From the NCBI RefSeq assembly GCF_018294505.1, contig NC_057800.1:471932582-471996581 (forward strand): a DNA stretch of 64,000 nt, written 5' to 3'. Shown piece by piece: positions 61,373 to 64,000 of the stretch. A program made the translations under genes and the position numbers. The first letter of the stretch is position 1. Each line of letters begins with the position of its first letter. The notes beneath the pieces are model-generated. The model saw only the letters and a list, made by a program, of their open reading frames with translations. It was not told the DNA's origin and made no database searches. The DNA comes from Triticum aestivum. Its lineage: Eukaryota; Streptophyta; Magnoliopsida; Poales; Poaceae.

Positions 61373-62846
61373 TGATACGTCCATTTTGCATCATGATTTT
61401 ATATCGATATTTATTGCATTATGGGCTGTTATTACACATTATGTCACAATACTTATGCCTTTTCTCTCTCATTTTACAAGGTTTACATGAAGAGGGGGAA
61501 TGTCGGCAGCTGGAATTCTGGGCTGGAAAAGGAGCAAATATTAGAGACCTATTCTGTACATCTCCAAAAGTCCTGAAACTCCACGGAAATTATTTTCAGA
61601 ATATACAAAAAATATTGGGCGAAAGAAGTGGGGGCGCGCCCTACCCCCCTGGGCGCGCCCCCTGCCTCGTGGGCCCCCTGGTGGCCCTCTGATGCCCATA
61701 TTTGGCTATATGGAGTCTTTCGTCAAGGAAAAAAATCATAAGCAAGCTTACGGGACGAAACTCCTCCGCCACGAGGCGAAACCTTGGCGGAACCAATCTA
61801 GGGCTACGGCGGAGCTGTTCTGCCGGGGAAACTTCCCTCTGGGAGGGGGAAATCATCACCATCGTCATCACCAACGATCCTCTCATCAGGAGGGGGTCAA
61901 TCTCCATCAACATCTTCACCGGCACCACCTCATCTCAAACCCTAGTTCATCTCTTGTATCCAAACCTCAGATTGGTACCTGTGGGTTGCTAGTAGTGCTG
62001 ATTACTCCTTGTAGTTGATGCTAGTTGGTTTACTTGGTGGAAGATCATATGTTCAGATCCATTATGCATATTAATACCCCTCTGATTATGAACATGAATA
62101 TGCTTTGTGAGTAGTTACGTTTGTTCCTGAGGACATGGGAGAAGTCTTGCTATATGTAGTCATGTGAATTTGGTATTTGTTCGATATTTTGATGAGATGT
62201 ATGTTGCCATCCCTCTAGTGGTGTCATGTGAACGTCGACTACATGACACTTCACCGTTGTTTGGGCCTAGAGGGAGGCATCGGGAATTAATAAGTAGATG
62301 ATGGGTTGCTAGAGTGACAGAAGCTTAAACCCTAGTTTATGCATTGCTTCGTAAGGGGTTGATTTGGATCCATATGTTTCATGCTATGGTTAGGTTTACC
62401 TTAATACTTCTGTTGTAGTTGTGGATGCTTGCAATGGGGGTTAATCATAAGTGGGATGCTTGTCCATGTAAGGGCAGTACCCAAGCACCGGTCCACCCAC
62501 ATATCAAATTATCAAATTATCGAACGTGAATCATATGAGCGTGATGAAAACTAGCTTGGCGATAATTCCCATGTGTCCTCGGGGGCGCTTTCCTTTATAT
62601 AAGAGTTTGTCCTGGCTTGTCCTTTGCTACCAAAAGGATTGGGCCATCTTGCTGCACCTTATTTACTTTTATTACTTGCTACTCGTTACAAATTACCTTA
62701 TCACAAAACTATCTATTACCGATAATTTCAGTGCTTGCAGAGAATACCTTACTGAAAACTTCTTATCATTTCCTTCTTCTCCTCGTTGGGTTCGACACTC
62801 TTACTTATCGAAAAGGCTACAATAGATCCCCTACACTTGTGGGTCA
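61373..62846 (+). repeat. LTR of the second Athila element
   Basis: It starts TGATACGTCC directly after the polypurine tract and ends near GTGGGTCA at 62846. The text before the end (TTCGACACTCTTACTTATCG) is typical of Athila LTR ends by recall. Length is about 1,474 bp. No primer site follows, so this is a 3' LTR. It differs from the Sabrina-like LTR at 42599. Confidence 0.8.
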
Positions 62847-63246
62847 TAATGGGATCCCTTCCCACTCAATATTTGGGAAGAGGACCAGGGCCTCTATAAA
62901 TAGGACTAGCCACCACCATAGGGAGGGATCTCATCTTGGACGAGATCCATTCCTCCTAGGCCACCAGACAAGCTCACCGAGCACAAGAACACCTCTCCTC
63001 GTGAGGCTGTTCTTTCCTTGTACTGTTCATCCTCAGCCCAAGAGGCAATCCACCACACCAAACTAGAGTAGGGTATTACACCACAACGGTGGCCCGAACT
63101 AGCATAAATCTTGTGTCTCATGTTCTTTGGGTTCGTCGAGCTAGGCTGTGAGATAATAGAGCGCGCGAGCTAGGGAGGGGGAAAGATCTTCATGCGCACC
63201 CCAGTGTTCGAACCTCAAGGGTTTTGCTGGAATCTAAAATCCAACA
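62847..63246 (+). repeat. Truncated LTR of a TAT-like Gypsy element
   Basis: It ends AATCCAACA directly before a primer-site-like TTTGGCGCAC. A TATA box (TATAAATA) is at 62895-62902. The 5' part of the LTR is missing where the Athila LTR abuts. Confidence 0.65.
62895..62902 (+). promoter_or_regulatory. TATA box in the truncated TAT-like LTR
   Basis: TATAAATA in the context CCTCTATAAATAGGAC, about 350 bases before the LTR end. Confidence 0.6.
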
Positions 63247-63266
63247 TTTGGCGCACTAGGTAGGGG
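63247..63266 (+). other. Primer-binding site, TAT-like element
   Basis: TTTGGCGCACTAGGTAGGGG lies directly after the LTR end. TTTGGCGC starts are common in TAT/Retand Gypsy elements. The tRNA is not identified here. Confidence 0.6.
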
Positions 63267-63322
63267 TGCATCGAAGCTTCGCCCCCCTCCCCCCGACCGC
63301 CTTGCCTCTCCGGTCGACTCTC

Positions 63323-63535
63323 ATGGACGCTGCCTCTTCTCCAACTGGATCGACGGGCGCCCTTTGCAGCCCGCGGGGCTTCGGGCCTTCACCCCCGCCT
63401 TGCGGCGGGTGTAGTAGCCGCACAAGTTCAAGCCGGAGATGCCGCCCCGTTACGATGGTGCGGCGGATCCGGTCGCCTTCTTGTTGGCATACGAGTAGGC
63501 CATCTTGGAGGCCGGGGGCGATGGTAAGGTCATGG
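63323..63535 (+). pseudogene. Broken gag start, TAT-like Gypsy element
   Basis: A frame through 63424-63535 reads KFKPEMPPRYDGAADP, a pattern recalled from TAT-lineage gag proteins. A TAG at 63496-63498 interrupts it, and the nearest ATG (63323) is in a different frame, so at least one frameshift and one stop are present. The coding signal ends at the LTR starting at 63536. Confidence 0.6.
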
Positions 63536-64000
63536 TGTCGGTGTCAAAGCCGGCGAATCTCGGGTAGGGGGTCCCGAACTGTGTGTCTAAGGCGGATGGT
63601 AACAGGAGGTAGGGGACACGATGTTTACCCAGGTTCAGGCCCTCTTGATGGAGGTAATACCCTACGTCCTGCTTGATTGTTCTTGATAATATGAGTAGTA
63701 CAAGAGTTGATCTACCACGAGATCAGAGAGGCTAAACCCTAGAAGCTAGCCTATGGTATGATTGTCTGTTGTCCTACGGACTAAAACCCTCCGGTTTATA
63801 TAGACACCGGAGGGGGCTAGGGTTACACAAGGTCGGTTACAAAGGAGGAGATATACATATCCGTATTTCCTAGCTTGCCTTCCACGCTAAGTAGAGTCCC
63901 ATCCGGACACGGGACGAAATCTTCAATCTTGTATCTTCATAATGCAACAGTCCGGTCGAAGGATATAGTCCGGCTGTCCGGAGATCCCCTAATCCAGTTC
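63536..64000 (-). mobile_element. LTR of another retrotransposon, minus strand, runs off the window
   Basis: It starts TGTCGGTGTCAAAGCCGG, a start recalled as a common Triticeae LTR end. A TATA box reads on the minus strand (TATATAAA at 63795-63802), so this is the 3' end of the LTR seen in reverse. Only 465 bases are in the window. Confidence 0.7.
63787..63814 (-). promoter_or_regulatory. TATA box inside a 9-base perfect inverted repeat
   Basis: CCCTCCGGT (63787-63795) and ACCGGAGGG (63806-63814) flank a 10-base spacer that contains most of the TATA box. The layout could make a small hairpin at the core promoter. Confidence 0.55.

Overview
This window looks like intergenic DNA from a large grass genome. 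A wheat or other Triticeae genome is most likely, because the LTRs match by recall the Angela/BARE Copia group and the Sabrina-type Athila Gypsy group, both abundant in Triticeae. I found no ordinary host gene, tRNA or rRNA. Almost every base can be assigned to LTR retrotransposons or to a broken DNA-transposon-like locus, stacked by repeated insertion. No database was searched; family names come from memory of LTR ends, primer sites and protein motifs.

Layout. (1) 1-10567: a chromovirus (Tekay/Del-like Gypsy) seen as the 3' half of one copy (RT-RNaseH-integrase-chromodomain, 1-2472), one shared 4,055 bp LTR (2456-6510), then the 5' half of a second copy (extra ORF at 6951-7724, gag-protease-RT at 8066-10567). 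The second copy is cut off in RT and fused to the next element. (2) 10568-40459: a composite non-autonomous element with Copia-like gag. It has LTR, PBS, a gag with one in-frame stop, a second ORF resembling plant transposon-associated proteins, a polypurine tract, an LTR, and then a stub of another gag and an LTR end. It is split by a 2.9 kb solo LTR (15192-18050, direct repeat GTTTC) and by a 4.2 kb minus-strand Gypsy solo LTR (20841-37825). The latter is itself split by an Angela-type Copia element (24367-37114, direct repeat GGGCT) that has undergone two tandem duplications. (3) 40460-61240: a broken, intron-containing gene-like locus, probably from a DNA transposon, with GGGCC-rich minisatellite DNA downstream. 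It is split by a Sabrina-like Athila element (42599-59858, direct repeat GGAAG). The single gag-like ORF of that element is split in turn by a minus-strand Gypsy element with both LTRs (45510-55667, direct repeat AATGA). (4) 61240-64000: the 3' end of another Athila element, a truncated TAT-like Gypsy LTR with primer site and broken gag start, and a minus-strand LTR leaving the window.

How it fits together. Target-site duplications and reading frames that rejoin across insertions give a relative order of events. The composite element came before its solo-LTR insertions, and the Gypsy solo LTR came before Angela. The DNA-transposon-like locus came before Sabrina, and Sabrina came before the minus-strand Gypsy element. 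Most elements are broken. The longest open coding regions are the two chromovirus halves, the pre-gag ORF, and the two-part Sabrina ORF, which reads through in frame if its insertion is ignored.

Most worth a second look: a palindromic TCGGT-N3-ACCGA array followed by a TATA box that occurs both in the LTR and again just upstream of the second ORF of the composite element; the pre-gag ORF with splice-acceptor-like sequence at its start codon; the doubly duplicated Angela locus that copied part of its own target site; and stem-loops conserved between diverged LTR copies.
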